Shown here: in pieces, positions 1 to 7,646 of the stretch | Layout of the letters: each line of letters begins with the position of its first letter | Position numbering within the stretch: position 1 is the first letter of the stretch | Assembly: GCA_944393745.1 (NCBI GenBank) | Contig: CALYBD010000017.1 | Location: forward strand, 1-49,855 | Length of the DNA stretch: 49,855 nt | Direction of reading: 5' to 3' | DNA from: an uncultured Alphaproteobacteria bacterium | Lineage (GTDB): Bacteria; Pseudomonadota; Alphaproteobacteria; CAAGCB01; CAG-977 | The notes under the pieces: model-generated | What the model saw: the letters and a program-made list of their open reading frames with translations, nothing else | Databases searched by the model: none | What the model was told of the DNA's origin: nothing | Made by a program: the position numbers and the translations under genes

Positions 1-23
1 AAGCTTTTTCATCTCAACCTGCC

Positions 24-668
24 TTATTTATTAACGCAGCAACAACCGTCGGCGGACAACGTCATGCGTGACGGACAAGTGTTGACCGTGTTCGTCTTCG
101 TCGGTTCTTGTTCGTTCTTGACACATTCACCGTCTACATTGCTGTAACCGGAGTTACAGGTAAATGTTGAAGATCCGCTGCATATCGCATTTGCCGGACA
201 GGACAGACAGCTTCCGTTGGATAAATAACGTCCCGAATTGCAAGAAGTGCACTGAGTACTTTTAGATCCTGAACACGTCTGACACGATGGATCGCATTTT
301 TTGCAAGTTGATTCGTCATTAAAATAACCGTCTCCGCATTGTATGGTATATCCGTCACAACTCGCGCCCGCGGGACAAGGCAAACAAAAAGATCCGGAAA
401 TATAAAAATTTTGCGCGCAAGCTCTGCATTTTATATCGTTACTCTCACGACCGGTGTTATATCCGACAACACAATTTCGATCCATACAGATATAATCTCC
501 CCAATCATCTTTATAATTAATTTTAAAACCGTAGTCTTCACAGGAACATTTCCCGATTATCCATTCGTCTCGGCTACCATAAGGAATATAGCAATCGCTT
601 TTGGCGATTAAGGGAGGCAAAAGAAAGATAAGCAAGCTTATCGTAAAAGTTAAGGTTGATTTTTTCAT
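24..668 (-). CDS. Secreted cysteine-rich protein, function unknown
   Basis: The protein is 214 residues from the chosen start. It opens with two lysines and a hydrophobic run (TLTFTISLLIFLLPPLIA), a clear Sec signal peptide. The mature part holds about 26 cysteines in roughly 190 residues, mostly as CxxC and CPxGxxC-like blocks (for example CKKCDPSCQTC, LPCPAGASC, LSCPANAIC), ending in a CCC cluster near the C-terminus. This pattern resembles EGF/furin-like or GCC2/GCC3-type disulfide-rich repeats, so an exported, disulfide-bonded surface or secreted protein is likely. An ATG 33 nt upstream (701) is also in frame. I prefer 668 because AAGGA (679-683) lies 10 nt before it and the signal peptide then starts cleanly. 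A terminator-ended RNA lies directly upstream, so the gene may be controlled by attenuation or may simply follow an sRNA gene. No enzyme motif is visible. Confidence 0.8.
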   Translation of the reverse strand: MKKSTLTFTISLLIFLLPPLIAKSDCYIPYGSRDEWIIGKCSCEDYGFKINYKDDWGDYICMDRNCVVGYNTGRESNDIKCRACAQNFYISGSFCLPCPAGASCDGYTIQCGDGYFNDESTCKKCDPSCQTCSGSKSTQCTSCNSGRYLSNGSCLSCPANAICSGSSTFTCNSGYSNVDGECVKNEQEPTKTNTVNTCPSRMTLSADGCCCVNK

Positions 669-696
669 CTCTGAACAATCCTTTTTGTTTTGGTTA

Positions 697-722
697 AACA
701 AAAACCTACCTTTTCAGGTAGG
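697..722 (-). terminator. Intrinsic terminator ending the structured RNA
   Basis: On the minus strand a 7-bp stem (CCTACCT / AGGTAGG) closes a GAAA tetraloop and is followed directly by TTTTTG. There is no T-run on the plus-strand side, so it acts on minus-strand transcripts. It ends 14 nt before the Shine-Dalgarno of the cysteine-rich gene, a position also typical of a leader attenuator. Confidence 0.75.
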
Positions 723-902
723 CGGATGTTCAGAAACCGTATAGAGATTTACGGCTCGACCTATTAGGCGTAAGTAGCCGTATTCAGCCGACATCCGCCT
801 GCATAGGACAGAAATCGGCACAAACGTTTAAAGTCGCTATATGCATTGCGACTATCTCTAAAAGGGTTTCTGACGCCCTGGGTCGTTGATTTAAACGACT
901 TG
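697..902 (-). ncRNA. Unidentified ~200-nt structured RNA with a crossing (pseudoknot) helix
   Basis: This RNA fills the only gene-free stretch over 300 bases (669-1011). Read 5' to 3' on the minus strand, the pairings are: hairpin 894-899/882-887; a two-part long-range helix 865-873/730-738 (9 bp) plus 854-860/742-748 (7 bp); hairpin 848-853/832-837 stacked directly on that helix; a 9-bp helix 791-799/721-729; and hairpin 776-782/750-756. The 9-bp helix 791-799/721-729 crosses the long-range helix, which makes a pseudoknot, or else the two are alternative folds. A TATAAT box just upstream and a terminator at the end define a discrete transcript. I compared it from memory with tmRNA, 6S, SRP RNA, RNase P RNA and common riboswitches and found no diagnostic core. 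It could be a stand-alone sRNA or the leader of the downstream cysteine-rich gene. Confidence 0.6.
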
Positions 903-908
903 AAAAAA

Positions 909-914
909 ATTATA
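909..914 (-). promoter_or_regulatory. Consensus -10 box for the structured RNA
   Basis: TATAAT reads on the minus strand and places the transcript start near 902, at the base of the first hairpin of the RNA. The -35 region is poor (a TGGATT-like match at the right distance), so the promoter may be weak or activator-dependent. Confidence 0.5.
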
Positions 915-963
915 GCAAAGGAATATTTAAAAATCCAGATATTCCATTTTTAACGAACCGGCA

Positions 964-994
964 ATAAAAAACCCCCGTCGGAAAGGCGGGGGTT
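964..994 (-). terminator. Intrinsic terminator of pepA
   Basis: An 8-bp stem (AACCCCCG / CGGGGGTT) with a 9-nt loop is followed on the minus strand by TTTTTTATTG. It lies about 18 nt past the pepA stop codon. The plus strand has no T-run after the stem. Confidence 0.85.
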
Positions 995-1011
995 AAAACA
1001 AGAAAAGCTTT

Positions 1012-2526
1012 TTATTTTTCCAGATTATCTTTGATGAATTTGTTTAATAATTGAACGCCGTAGCCGGAACCGCCTTTCGGCCCCATGACGGAAGCCTTTT
1101 CCTTTAAGGCTACGCCGGCAATATCCAGATGCGCCCATTTGGTCTGCGGCATGATAAAGCGTTTTAAAAATACCGCCGCGGTAATGCTGCCGCCCGCCCG
1201 GCCTGACGTTGCCGTGTTGCGGATATCGGCGATATCGGAAACAATCTGGTCATCAAAAAAATCGTCCATCGGCATGCGCCAGACTTTTTCCCCGCTGTCG
1301 GCAGAAGCCTTTTCCAATTGTTTTGCCAGATCGTCATTATTGGAAAACAATCCGGCATATTCGGTTCCTAAAGCAACAATAATTGCTCCGGTCAGGCTGG
1401 CCAGATCAATGACAACGGGCGATTTGAATCGTTCCTGAGCATACCACAAGGCATCGCCCAGCACCAGCCGTCCTTCGGCGTCGGTATTGATGACTTCAAC
1501 CGTAATGCCGGATAAAGATTTAACAATATCACCCGGCCGCTGTGCCGTTCCCGAAGGCATGTTTTCCACCATAGCCATGACGGCTGCCGCGTTGACCTTG
1601 GCTTTACGCATGGCCAGGGTCTGCAATGTGCCCAATGCGGTTGCCGCGCCGGCCAGGTCTTCTTTCATGTCTTCCATGCCTTTGGGCGGCTTCAGACTGA
1701 TTCCGCCGGAATCAAAAGTAACCCCTTTGCCGACCAAAACAACATGCGTGTTTTTGTCCTCCGGACAGCCGCGCCATTGCACTACCACCAGGCGGGGCGG
1801 ATTGACGGATCCCTGCGCAACGCCGAGAATCATATTCAACCCTTTGGCGCGCAGTTGATTGGGATCGTATACTTCGGTCTGCAAACCGTATTTTTGTAAT
1901 TCTTCCGCCCGTTTGGCAAAGGTGATCGGCGTAATGACGTTTCCCGGTTCGTTGACCAGATCACGCGCGGTGTGAATGCCCTTTGCCACGGCAAAATACG
2001 GTTCGTATTGGTTTTGGGCGGCCTGCGCCTGTTCCGAAAGAATATAAAATTCCTTGACGGTAACGGGTTTTTTAAAAATGGTTTTGTGCTTTGTAAAACG
2101 ATAAGACGCGATCTTTGCCCCGAACCCGACAGGTGCCGGCGGCAAATCGTCAACGGCAAAAGCAACGGCCGTTTCGCCGCTGGTCAGCAAAGCATTTGCC
2201 GCATAAGCGCCGATCCGTTGCGCCGACAGGTCGTTCATATCGGCTTTTTTGCCCAATCCGATGCATAACAAACGCTTTACGGGCAGGTTTCCCAATGCTA
2301 TAAAATCATAAGTTTCCCCTAGTCGGCCGTTAAAATTATCGATTTTTAAAGCTCTGGCCAACATTCCGTTTAAAATGCCGTCAATTTTTTTGGCCGTCTT
2401 TGTAAACAACATATTTTCATATACGCCGACAATCAAAGCGGCGTCACTTGAAATTTCATTTTTTTTAAACAGAATATCCATAAAACCAACCTGTTTTTTG
2501 CTAAATTGTTCAATCGTTTTCATCAT
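1012..2526 (-). CDS. pepA: Leucyl aminopeptidase (cytosol aminopeptidase, M17)
   Basis: The enzyme removes N-terminal residues from peptides in the cytoplasm and uses two metal ions. The 504-residue length fits the family (about 500). The M17 signature NTDAEGRL is at about residues 347-354, and the metal/catalytic lysine block VGKGVTFDSGG sits mid-protein, followed by the helix-capping block MKEDLAGAA. The N-terminal third is the variable macro-like domain. Two adjacent ATG codons (2526 and 2523) are possible starts, and neither has a strong Shine-Dalgarno. The gene is monocistronic: it ends at a strong terminator and is divergent from the CorA-type gene, with 122 nt between them. In some bacteria PepA also binds DNA, but the sequence cannot show that here. 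Confidence 0.95.
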   Translation of the reverse strand: MMKTIEQFSKKQVGFMDILFKKNEISSDAALIVGVYENMLFTKTAKKIDGILNGMLARALKIDNFNGRLGETYDFIALGNLPVKRLLCIGLGKKADMNDLSAQRIGAYAANALLTSGETAVAFAVDDLPPAPVGFGAKIASYRFTKHKTIFKKPVTVKEFYILSEQAQAAQNQYEPYFAVAKGIHTARDLVNEPGNVITPITFAKRAEELQKYGLQTEVYDPNQLRAKGLNMILGVAQGSVNPPRLVVVQWRGCPEDKNTHVVLVGKGVTFDSGGISLKPPKGMEDMKEDLAGAATALGTLQTLAMRKAKVNAAAVMAMVENMPSGTAQRPGDIVKSLSGITVEVINTDAEGRLVLGDALWYAQERFKSPVVIDLASLTGAIIVALGTEYAGLFSNNDDLAKQLEKASADSGEKVWRMPMDDFFDDQIVSDIADIRNTATSGRAGGSITAAVFLKRFIMPQTKWAHLDIAGVALKEKASVMGPKGGSGYGVQLLNKFIKDNLEK

Positions 2527-2648
2527 ACACGGACTGCCGGGGAAAGCAAGGGGCTGTTATAAATATTTATTGGCGGACAGATTAAAATCGGTGTACTTTT
2601 GCGCGATTTTTGATACAAAGAAACAAAAAGTAAAGACGGAGGAAAATC

Positions 2649-3659
2649 ATGTCCGATGCAAAAGAGCTTTCGTCCGAAAACGATACCTGGCTGTTGTATG
2701 CTTTGCTGCTGGACGGCAAGGGCGGCGCCAGGCGTTTAAGCATTGAAGAAGCGGAAAACTGGACTTCGGATCAGGGCGTACTGTGGCTGCATTTGAATTT
2801 GCCGGCACCGGGAACAAAAGAGTTTCTGGAAAATAAAAGCGGCATTAATCCTTTGGCGCTGGAAAGTCTGACCGAAGAAGAAGAAGATCGCCCCCGTTGT
2901 GTGGCTTTCGGGGACAAGCTGATGCTGTTTTTGCGCGCGATCAACCTGAACCCCGGCGAAGATCCCGACGATATGATTCCTTTGCGCATCTGGTGCGAAA
3001 CAAACCGCATGATTACACTGCGCGAAACGCCCATGAATTTTCTGACGGCCGTGGAACGCGAATTTAACTCCGGCATCGGGGCAAAAGATGTCGGTGAATT
3101 GTTGGACGAATTGTGCTCGTTTATGCTGGATAAAATCGTTGCCGTCGTTTCGGACGTCGAAGTCGTCATTGACCGGGTGGAAGACCAGATTATTGACGAA
3201 GTCGAAGACGAAGAAGGGGACTTTATGCCGCAGTTGTCCGAAGCGCGGCGTAATTTGACGGAAATGCGGCGCTATCTGTATCCGCAGCGTGACGCCATGG
3301 ACGTTCTGCCTCGCCAGATTATGCCGTGGCTGAGCGCCGAAAACCGTTATCAGCTGCGTGAAAACGCCAACCGCATGCTGCGCATTATTGAAGACATCGA
3401 TTCCTTGCGTGAACGCGCCATGATTAATATGGACGAACTGTCCAACCGCGTGCGCGAACAAACGCAGGAAAATATGTATATGCTGTCTTTGTTGGCGGCC
3501 ATTTTTGTTCCTTTGACGTTTATTACGGGATTGTTCGGTATGAATGTCGGCGGAATTCCTTTGGCTACCAGCGAATACGGTTTTCTGATCGCGACGTTGT
3601 TTTTGTTGGGATTGGGGGTCTTTCTGGCTTTTTTGTTAAAACGGCTGAAGTGGTATTAA
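2649..3659 (+). CDS. CorA-family divalent metal transporter, ZntB-like
   Basis: The protein has 336 residues. It has a long charged cytoplasmic N-terminal domain, a long amphipathic helix, and two C-terminal membrane helices (about residues 275-295 and 308-330). The family signature GMN is at residues 297-299, between the two helices, within FGMNVGGIP. GMN followed by VGGIP is the form I associate with the ZntB branch (zinc) rather than magnesium CorA, but the substrate is not proven by this. GGAGG lies just before the ATG. The stop codon abuts the ATG of the next gene (TAAATG), so translation of the downstream Sua5 gene is probably coupled. Family members work as pentamers in the inner membrane. 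Confidence 0.9.
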   Translation: MSDAKELSSENDTWLLYALLLDGKGGARRLSIEEAENWTSDQGVLWLHLNLPAPGTKEFLENKSGINPLALESLTEEEEDRPRCVAFGDKLMLFLRAINLNPGEDPDDMIPLRIWCETNRMITLRETPMNFLTAVEREFNSGIGAKDVGELLDELCSFMLDKIVAVVSDVEVVIDRVEDQIIDEVEDEEGDFMPQLSEARRNLTEMRRYLYPQRDAMDVLPRQIMPWLSAENRYQLRENANRMLRIIEDIDSLRERAMINMDELSNRVREQTQENMYMLSLLAAIFVPLTFITGLFGMNVGGIPLATSEYGFLIATLFLLGLGVFLAFLLKRLKWY

Positions 3660-4601
3660 ATGAGTATCGAATCTGTAAATTCGCAAAGCATTGCCTTGGC
3701 GGCGCAGTTGCTGGATAAAGGGCAGTTGGTGGCTTTTCCGACTGAAACGGTTTACGGTTTGGGGGCGGATGCGGGCAATGATCTGGCCGTTGCGTCCGTT
3801 TTTGAAACTAAAGGCCGACCGCAGTTTAATCCTTTGATTGCCCATATCGCGGATCTGTCGTGGGCTGAACGCTTTGCCGTTCTGACAAACAGCGCGCGTG
3901 TACTGGCTGAAAAGTTCTGGCCGGGGCCTTTGACAATGGTGATGAAAAGAACATCAAATTGTCCGATTTCTCATCTGGTCAGTGCCGGGTTAGACACAAT
4001 CGGCGTGCGTTTTCCCGCGCACCCGGCGGCGCGTCAGATGATTGCGGCGTTCGGCCGTCCCGTCGCGGCGCCCAGCGCAAATATATCGGGAACCGTCAGT
4101 CCGACAACGGCTGAACATGTCGCGCAGGGACTGGGAGACCGCGTGCCGCTGATTTTAGACGGCGGCGCCTGTGCGGTCGGGGTGGAATCGACAATTCTGG
4201 ACGTGTCCGAAGACGACCCCGCCTTGTTGCGCGCCGGCGGTGTGGGCGTAGAAGAAATCGAAGCCGTGCTGGGTCGTTCGCTGCGCCGTCCCGAAATCAA
4301 TCCGAACGCGCCGCGCTCGCCGGGGCAGATGCTGTCGCATTATGCGCCGCGCTTGCCGGTTCGCCTGAACGCCGATCATGCCGAAAAAGGAGAAGCTTTC
4401 TTAGCCTTCGGAAAGGCGGAAAACGCCACCTTGAATCTCAGCCCGTCGGGCGACGTGAAAGAAGCCGCCGCGCATCTGTTTGCTTATATGCGTTTGCTGG
4501 ACGATCCGCGCTATACGGGAATAGCCGTTATGCCCATACCGACAAACGGGCTGGGGCTGGCCATTAACGACAGATTAAAAAGAGCGGCTTATCCGCACTA
4601 A
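3660..4601 (+). CDS. tsaC: Threonylcarbamoyl-AMP synthase (Sua5/YrdC type)
   Basis: The enzyme makes threonylcarbamoyl-AMP from threonine, bicarbonate and ATP, the first step of t6A37 modification of ANN-decoding tRNAs. The first about 200 residues are the YrdC fold, with FPTETVYGLGADA near the start, KGRPQFNPL, and SANISGTVSPTTAEHV. The remaining roughly 100 residues (from about SPGQMLSHYAP) are the Sua5 C-terminal domain. The 313-residue length therefore fits the long Sua5 form, not the short TsaC form. The ATG directly follows the stop of the transporter gene and has no Shine-Dalgarno of its own, which suggests translational coupling. Confidence 0.93.
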   Translation: MSIESVNSQSIALAAQLLDKGQLVAFPTETVYGLGADAGNDLAVASVFETKGRPQFNPLIAHIADLSWAERFAVLTNSARVLAEKFWPGPLTMVMKRTSNCPISHLVSAGLDTIGVRFPAHPAARQMIAAFGRPVAAPSANISGTVSPTTAEHVAQGLGDRVPLILDGGACAVGVESTILDVSEDDPALLRAGGVGVEEIEAVLGRSLRRPEINPNAPRSPGQMLSHYAPRLPVRLNADHAEKGEAFLAFGKAENATLNLSPSGDVKEAAAHLFAYMRLLDDPRYTGIAVMPIPTNGLGLAINDRLKRAAYPH

Positions 4602-4605
4602 TTCT

Positions 4606-4635
4606 TTGACGTAATCAAAGGTTTAATGCTAACTT
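4606..4635 (+). promoter_or_regulatory. Candidate sigma-70 promoter for the MsbA-like gene
   Basis: TTGACG (4606-4611) and TAACTT (4630-4635) are 18 nt apart and lie about 28 nt before the ATG at 4663. A small hairpin, CTTTGA/TCAAAG (4604-4620), overlaps the -35 box but has no T-run, so I do not call it a terminator. Confidence 0.4.
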
Positions 4636-4662
4636 AACCCGATTGCTGAAAATGGGGATAAA

Positions 4663-6447
4663 ATGGCATTTATAAAAAAGAAAAAAGATCTGCCTGCTTT
4701 GACTAAAGAAAGCATGTTGATGTACAAGCGCGTATGGAACACATACGTCGCTTCCAAATGGCGGTGGTTGATTCTGGCGGTTATCTTAATGCTGGTTGCC
4801 GCCAGTTTTGACGCTTTGCTGGTGCGTCAGCTTAAACCGATTTTTGATGAAGTTTTTATTGATAAAAACCGCGCTTCTCTGGGCACAATCGGCATGACTA
4901 TTCTGGTTTTGTATTTTCTAAAGGGTGTGTTCAGTTATTCCCAGTCCGTCGTGATGACAAAGCTGTCAATCCGCGTTATCGCCGATATGCAGCGCGATAT
5001 TTTTAAACGCCTGATCCGTATGGACAACGCCTTTTTTCAGGAACATTCCACCGGTGAGATCATTACGCGCTTTACTTCCGACGTTGCAATGGTCAAAGAC
5101 GCCGTCCTGAACAGTTTGACAACTTTTGTCAAAGATACGGCTTCCGTCGTGTTTTTGGTTGTTTTAATGTTTTTTCAGTCGTTTGAAATGGCCTGTGTTG
5201 TCTTTTTTGTTTTTCCGATCGGTATTTATCCTGTTGTTTTGTGCGGACGCAAAATGCGCAAAAAAACAAAGCGTAATCAGGAAGCAAACGAGGGATTCTT
5301 CAATCTGCTGACCCAAAGTTTCAAGGGCATTAAAATCGTTAAGTCTTATTGCACGGAAAATAAGGAATTTGAAGAACTGGATCATACGATCATTAAAATG
5401 AACAAGCTGTCTTTTTCCATGGCGTGCCTGCACGCGCTGCAAAGCCCGCTGATGGAGTTTTTCGGCGGAATCGCCATGGCGGCAACGCTGGGATACGGTG
5501 GTTATCAGATTATGCAGGGCAATATGAGCCCCGGTAATTTTATGGTTTTTCTGCTGGCAATCGTGGCGGCCTATAAACCGATGAAAAACGTTGCCAGCCT
5601 GCATATGCGTATGCAGATGGGCGTGGCCAGCATGCAGCGTCTGTTTTCCATGCTGGACGTCGAACCGTTGATCAAAGACGTGCCGGACGCCAAAGAACTG
5701 CTTGTTTCAAAAGGAAAGATTGAATTTAAAGAGATTACTTTTTCCTATGACGGCGAACGCGACGTTTTGCAAAATGTGTCTTTGACGGTTGAACCGGGAC
5801 AGACGGTAGCGCTGGTCGGACATTCGGGGTCGGGCAAATCAACGCTGATTAATCTGTTGCCGAGGTTTTATGATCCCGATAAAGGTCAGATTTTAATTGA
5901 CGGACAGGATATTACGCAGGTAACGCTGGAAAGTTTGCGTAAACATACGGCCTATGTATCGCAGGAAGTCATTTTATTTAACGATACGATAAAAAACAAT
6001 ATCCGTTACGGTTCGCCCGGCGCAACGGACGAACAAGTCATTGAAGCCGCCAGAGCTGCCGCGGCGGATCCCTTTATCCGGCAAATGGAAAACGGATACG
6101 ACACCCTTTTGGGCGAACAGGGATCAGGCTTGTCCGGCGGCCAACGCCAGATGATTTCGATCGCGCGGGCCATGCTGAAAAACGCGCCGATCCTTTTGTT
6201 GGACGAAGCGACTTCGGCTTTGGATTCCCGTTCCGAAAAAATCGTTCAGGATTCTTTGGAAGTACTGATGCAAGGCAGAACGTCAATCGTTATCGCGCAT
6301 CGGTTGTCAACAATCGTTAACGCCGACAAAATTTATGTTTTTAACGAAGGCAAAATCGTTGACTGCGGCACGCATCAGGAATTGCTGGAACGTGACGGTA
6401 TATACGCTCAGCTGTATAAGATTCAGTTTATGAAAAAAGACGGATAA
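4663..6447 (+). CDS. ABC exporter, MsbA-like (lipid A/multidrug type half-transporter)
   Basis: The protein has 594 residues with the half-transporter layout. An N-terminal six-helix membrane domain covers about residues 30-330, and a nucleotide-binding domain follows. The latter has Walker A GHSGSGKST (386-394), signature LSGGQ (490-494), Walker B ILLLDEATSALD, and the H-loop IVIAHRLST. It would act as a homodimer in the inner membrane. The length and overall sequence resemble MsbA, which flips lipid A-core, but related drug exporters look the same at this level. I see no neighbouring lipid A genes such as lpxK. It appears to have its own promoter just upstream and a terminator hairpin that overlaps its stop codon. 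Confidence 0.88.
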   Translation: MAFIKKKKDLPALTKESMLMYKRVWNTYVASKWRWLILAVILMLVAASFDALLVRQLKPIFDEVFIDKNRASLGTIGMTILVLYFLKGVFSYSQSVVMTKLSIRVIADMQRDIFKRLIRMDNAFFQEHSTGEIITRFTSDVAMVKDAVLNSLTTFVKDTASVVFLVVLMFFQSFEMACVVFFVFPIGIYPVVLCGRKMRKKTKRNQEANEGFFNLLTQSFKGIKIVKSYCTENKEFEELDHTIIKMNKLSFSMACLHALQSPLMEFFGGIAMAATLGYGGYQIMQGNMSPGNFMVFLLAIVAAYKPMKNVASLHMRMQMGVASMQRLFSMLDVEPLIKDVPDAKELLVSKGKIEFKEITFSYDGERDVLQNVSLTVEPGQTVALVGHSGSGKSTLINLLPRFYDPDKGQILIDGQDITQVTLESLRKHTAYVSQEVILFNDTIKNNIRYGSPGATDEQVIEAARAAAADPFIRQMENGYDTLLGEQGSGLSGGQRQMISIARAMLKNAPILLLDEATSALDSRSEKIVQDSLEVLMQGRTSIVIAHRLSTIVNADKIYVFNEGKIVDCGTHQELLERDGIYAQLYKIQFMKKDG

Positions 6448-6466
6448 CCTTTTTTGCGTCTTTTTT
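6433..6466 (+). terminator. Terminator hairpin overlapping the stop codon of the ABC exporter
   Basis: AAAAAAGACG (6433-6442) pairs with CGTCTTTTTT (6457-6466), and the descending arm doubles as the U-tract. The TAA stop lies in the loop region, so the hairpin starts inside the last codons of the gene. Confidence 0.5.
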
Positions 6467-6545
6467 GGCCGATCGGGCAGGTACGCAGACGGGCTTTCTT
6501 TTCCCTATAATAATTTCCGGAATTATTTAAAAGGGAGAAGAAAGT

Positions 6546-6890
6546 ATGAAAAAATTTATTCTGGGCGCTTTGGCCGCCCTGGGCGGGGTCGGATTGTACG
6601 CCCTGCACAAAGAAGGAAAATTTCCGGCCTTAAGAATAAAAGGAACGGTGGATTCCGTTAATCATGAAACAAATACGTTTCAAATCAGATCCTGTCTGGA
6701 TAAAAATATCCTGATGGATCTGAGCGTTTCTCCGCTGACCAAATTTATGTGGTTGTCACAGGGGGAAAATGCGATGAATGCCGCAACGTTTGAAGATGTC
6801 ATTGCCGGCCGGCGCGTTCATGTTTCCTTTATTAAAAACAAGGAAAGCGGACGCATTTTAGCCGAACGTGTTGTGATTGAAAACGTTTGA
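6546..6890 (+). CDS. Small membrane-anchored protein with an OB-like domain, function unknown
   Basis: The protein has 114 residues. The N-terminus (KKFILGALAALGGVGLYAL) is a single membrane anchor or uncleaved signal. The rest alternates short beta-like segments (RIKGTVDSVNHETNTFQIR, RRVHVSFIK, ILAERVVIENV), a pattern resembling small OB-fold periplasmic domains of the DUF5666 type. That resemblance is weak. GGGAG lies about 8 nt before the ATG, and a TATAAT (6506-6511) sits 35 nt upstream, so it is probably transcribed by itself. The gene converges on the nucleotidyltransferase gene, with a long inverted repeat between them. Confidence 0.65.
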   Translation: MKKFILGALAALGGVGLYALHKEGKFPALRIKGTVDSVNHETNTFQIRSCLDKNILMDLSVSPLTKFMWLSQGENAMNAATFEDVIAGRRVHVSFIKNKESGRILAERVVIENV

Positions 6891-6900
6891 TAAATGCGTC

Positions 6901-6973
6901 GACAGCAGAATCAGACCCGAAAACAGAAAAGTTCCGTTCCTGTTTGTCTGATCTTTTGGCTGATTCTGCTGTC
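6901..6973. repeat. Long nested inverted repeat between convergent genes
   Basis: A perfect 14-bp arm (6901-6914) pairs with 6960-6973. Inside it, TCAGAC/GTCTGA (6911-6916/6946-6951) and AAACAG/CTGTTT offer a second nested stem that competes with the inner end of the outer one. There is no proper T-run on either side. It could act as a bidirectional terminator for the two convergent genes or be an intergenic repeat element, and a genome-wide search would separate these. Confidence 0.55.
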
Positions 6974-6980
6974 AATGATT

Positions 6981-7646
6981 CTATACAGCCCCGCGCTGAT
7001 TTAAAAATTCCCGCCATTGTTCCGGCGTATTTAAATTGAATCCGACATTAATGTCTGTTTCTTCGACAGCCAAGCAGGCACTGTCAGGCAAAGTCAAACG
7101 CAATTTGTCCATACGGCCGGTTTCGGGATTAATCGTCGTAATCGTCTGCGCAAATGATCCGGACAACATGACGGGGTGGCCGTCTTTGCCGTTTCTGACG
7201 GGGAAAACCATATCGGCGTTTTGATCGTTTAATATATTTGCCAGCCGGTGCCAAACTGCCGGCCGGGGCGCCGGTCTGTCCAAAGCCAGAAAGGCAAAAG
7301 ACGAAAAATTCTGCCGCAGCAAAAAAGACAGTCCCGTCTGAATTGTTGAAAAAGGGCCGAATTGCGGTAAAGGATTTAAAAGTGTTGTTATATCCAATCC
7401 GTCCGTGCGGATCGTTTGGTCGACTTTTAAAAATGATAAGGCATTCAAATAATCGTCAGCTTTGAATCCCAAAACAACGACCGCCGTTTTACCGCCTGCC
7501 CGGCGATAACAATCCAATTGATGTTTCAGCCACGGTTTGCCGAAAAAGTTTAAAAGCCCTTTCGGTGTTTTCATGCGTTCGGATTTGCCGCCGGCCGGAA
7601 CGACCAAAGGCGGTAAATCAACCGACCAGTTTTGAGATATCGTCAC
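6981..7646 (-). CDS. MobA-like NTP transferase
   Basis: The protein has 221 residues. The N-terminal nucleotide-binding loop is PAGGKSERMKTPKGLL, the form used by MobA/MocA and related sugar-phosphate nucleotidyltransferases (consensus LAGGxSxRMGxxK). The metal-binding aspartate is probably in LALDRPAP at about residue 120. Its partner is unknown: molybdopterin, a sugar phosphate or another phosphorylated acceptor are all possible, and no molybdenum cofactor genes are nearby. Its start lies inside the end of the PLP-enzyme gene (29-nt overlap), so the two are probably co-translated and may act in one pathway. The first glycine-rich loop residue differs from the usual L-A-G-G context (VPAGG), which suggests a divergent subfamily. 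Confidence 0.75.
   Translation of the reverse strand: MTISQNWSVDLPPLVVPAGGKSERMKTPKGLLNFFGKPWLKHQLDCYRRAGGKTAVVVLGFKADDYLNALSFLKVDQTIRTDGLDITTLLNPLPQFGPFSTIQTGLSFLLRQNFSSFAFLALDRPAPRPAVWHRLANILNDQNADMVFPVRNGKDGHPVMLSGSFAQTITTINPETGRMDKLRLTLPDSACLAVEETDINVGFNLNTPEQWREFLNQRGAV

Noticed and set aside
791-850. Short leader peptide frame (MHIATLNVCADFC...) in the structured RNA
   Set aside because: There is no convincing Shine-Dalgarno and no run of one amino acid that would signal attenuation. It is explained by the RNA helices.
882-899. tRNA T-arm-like hairpin and the possibility of a two-piece tmRNA in 697-902
   Set aside because: The loop lacks the invariant C and no acceptor stem, CCA or tag reading frame of the ANDNYA type is present.
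2736-3461. A 241-residue minus-strand frame opposite the CorA-type gene
   Set aside because: It is a His/Phe/Gln-rich shadow, and the plus-strand gene has a GMN motif and a good Shine-Dalgarno.
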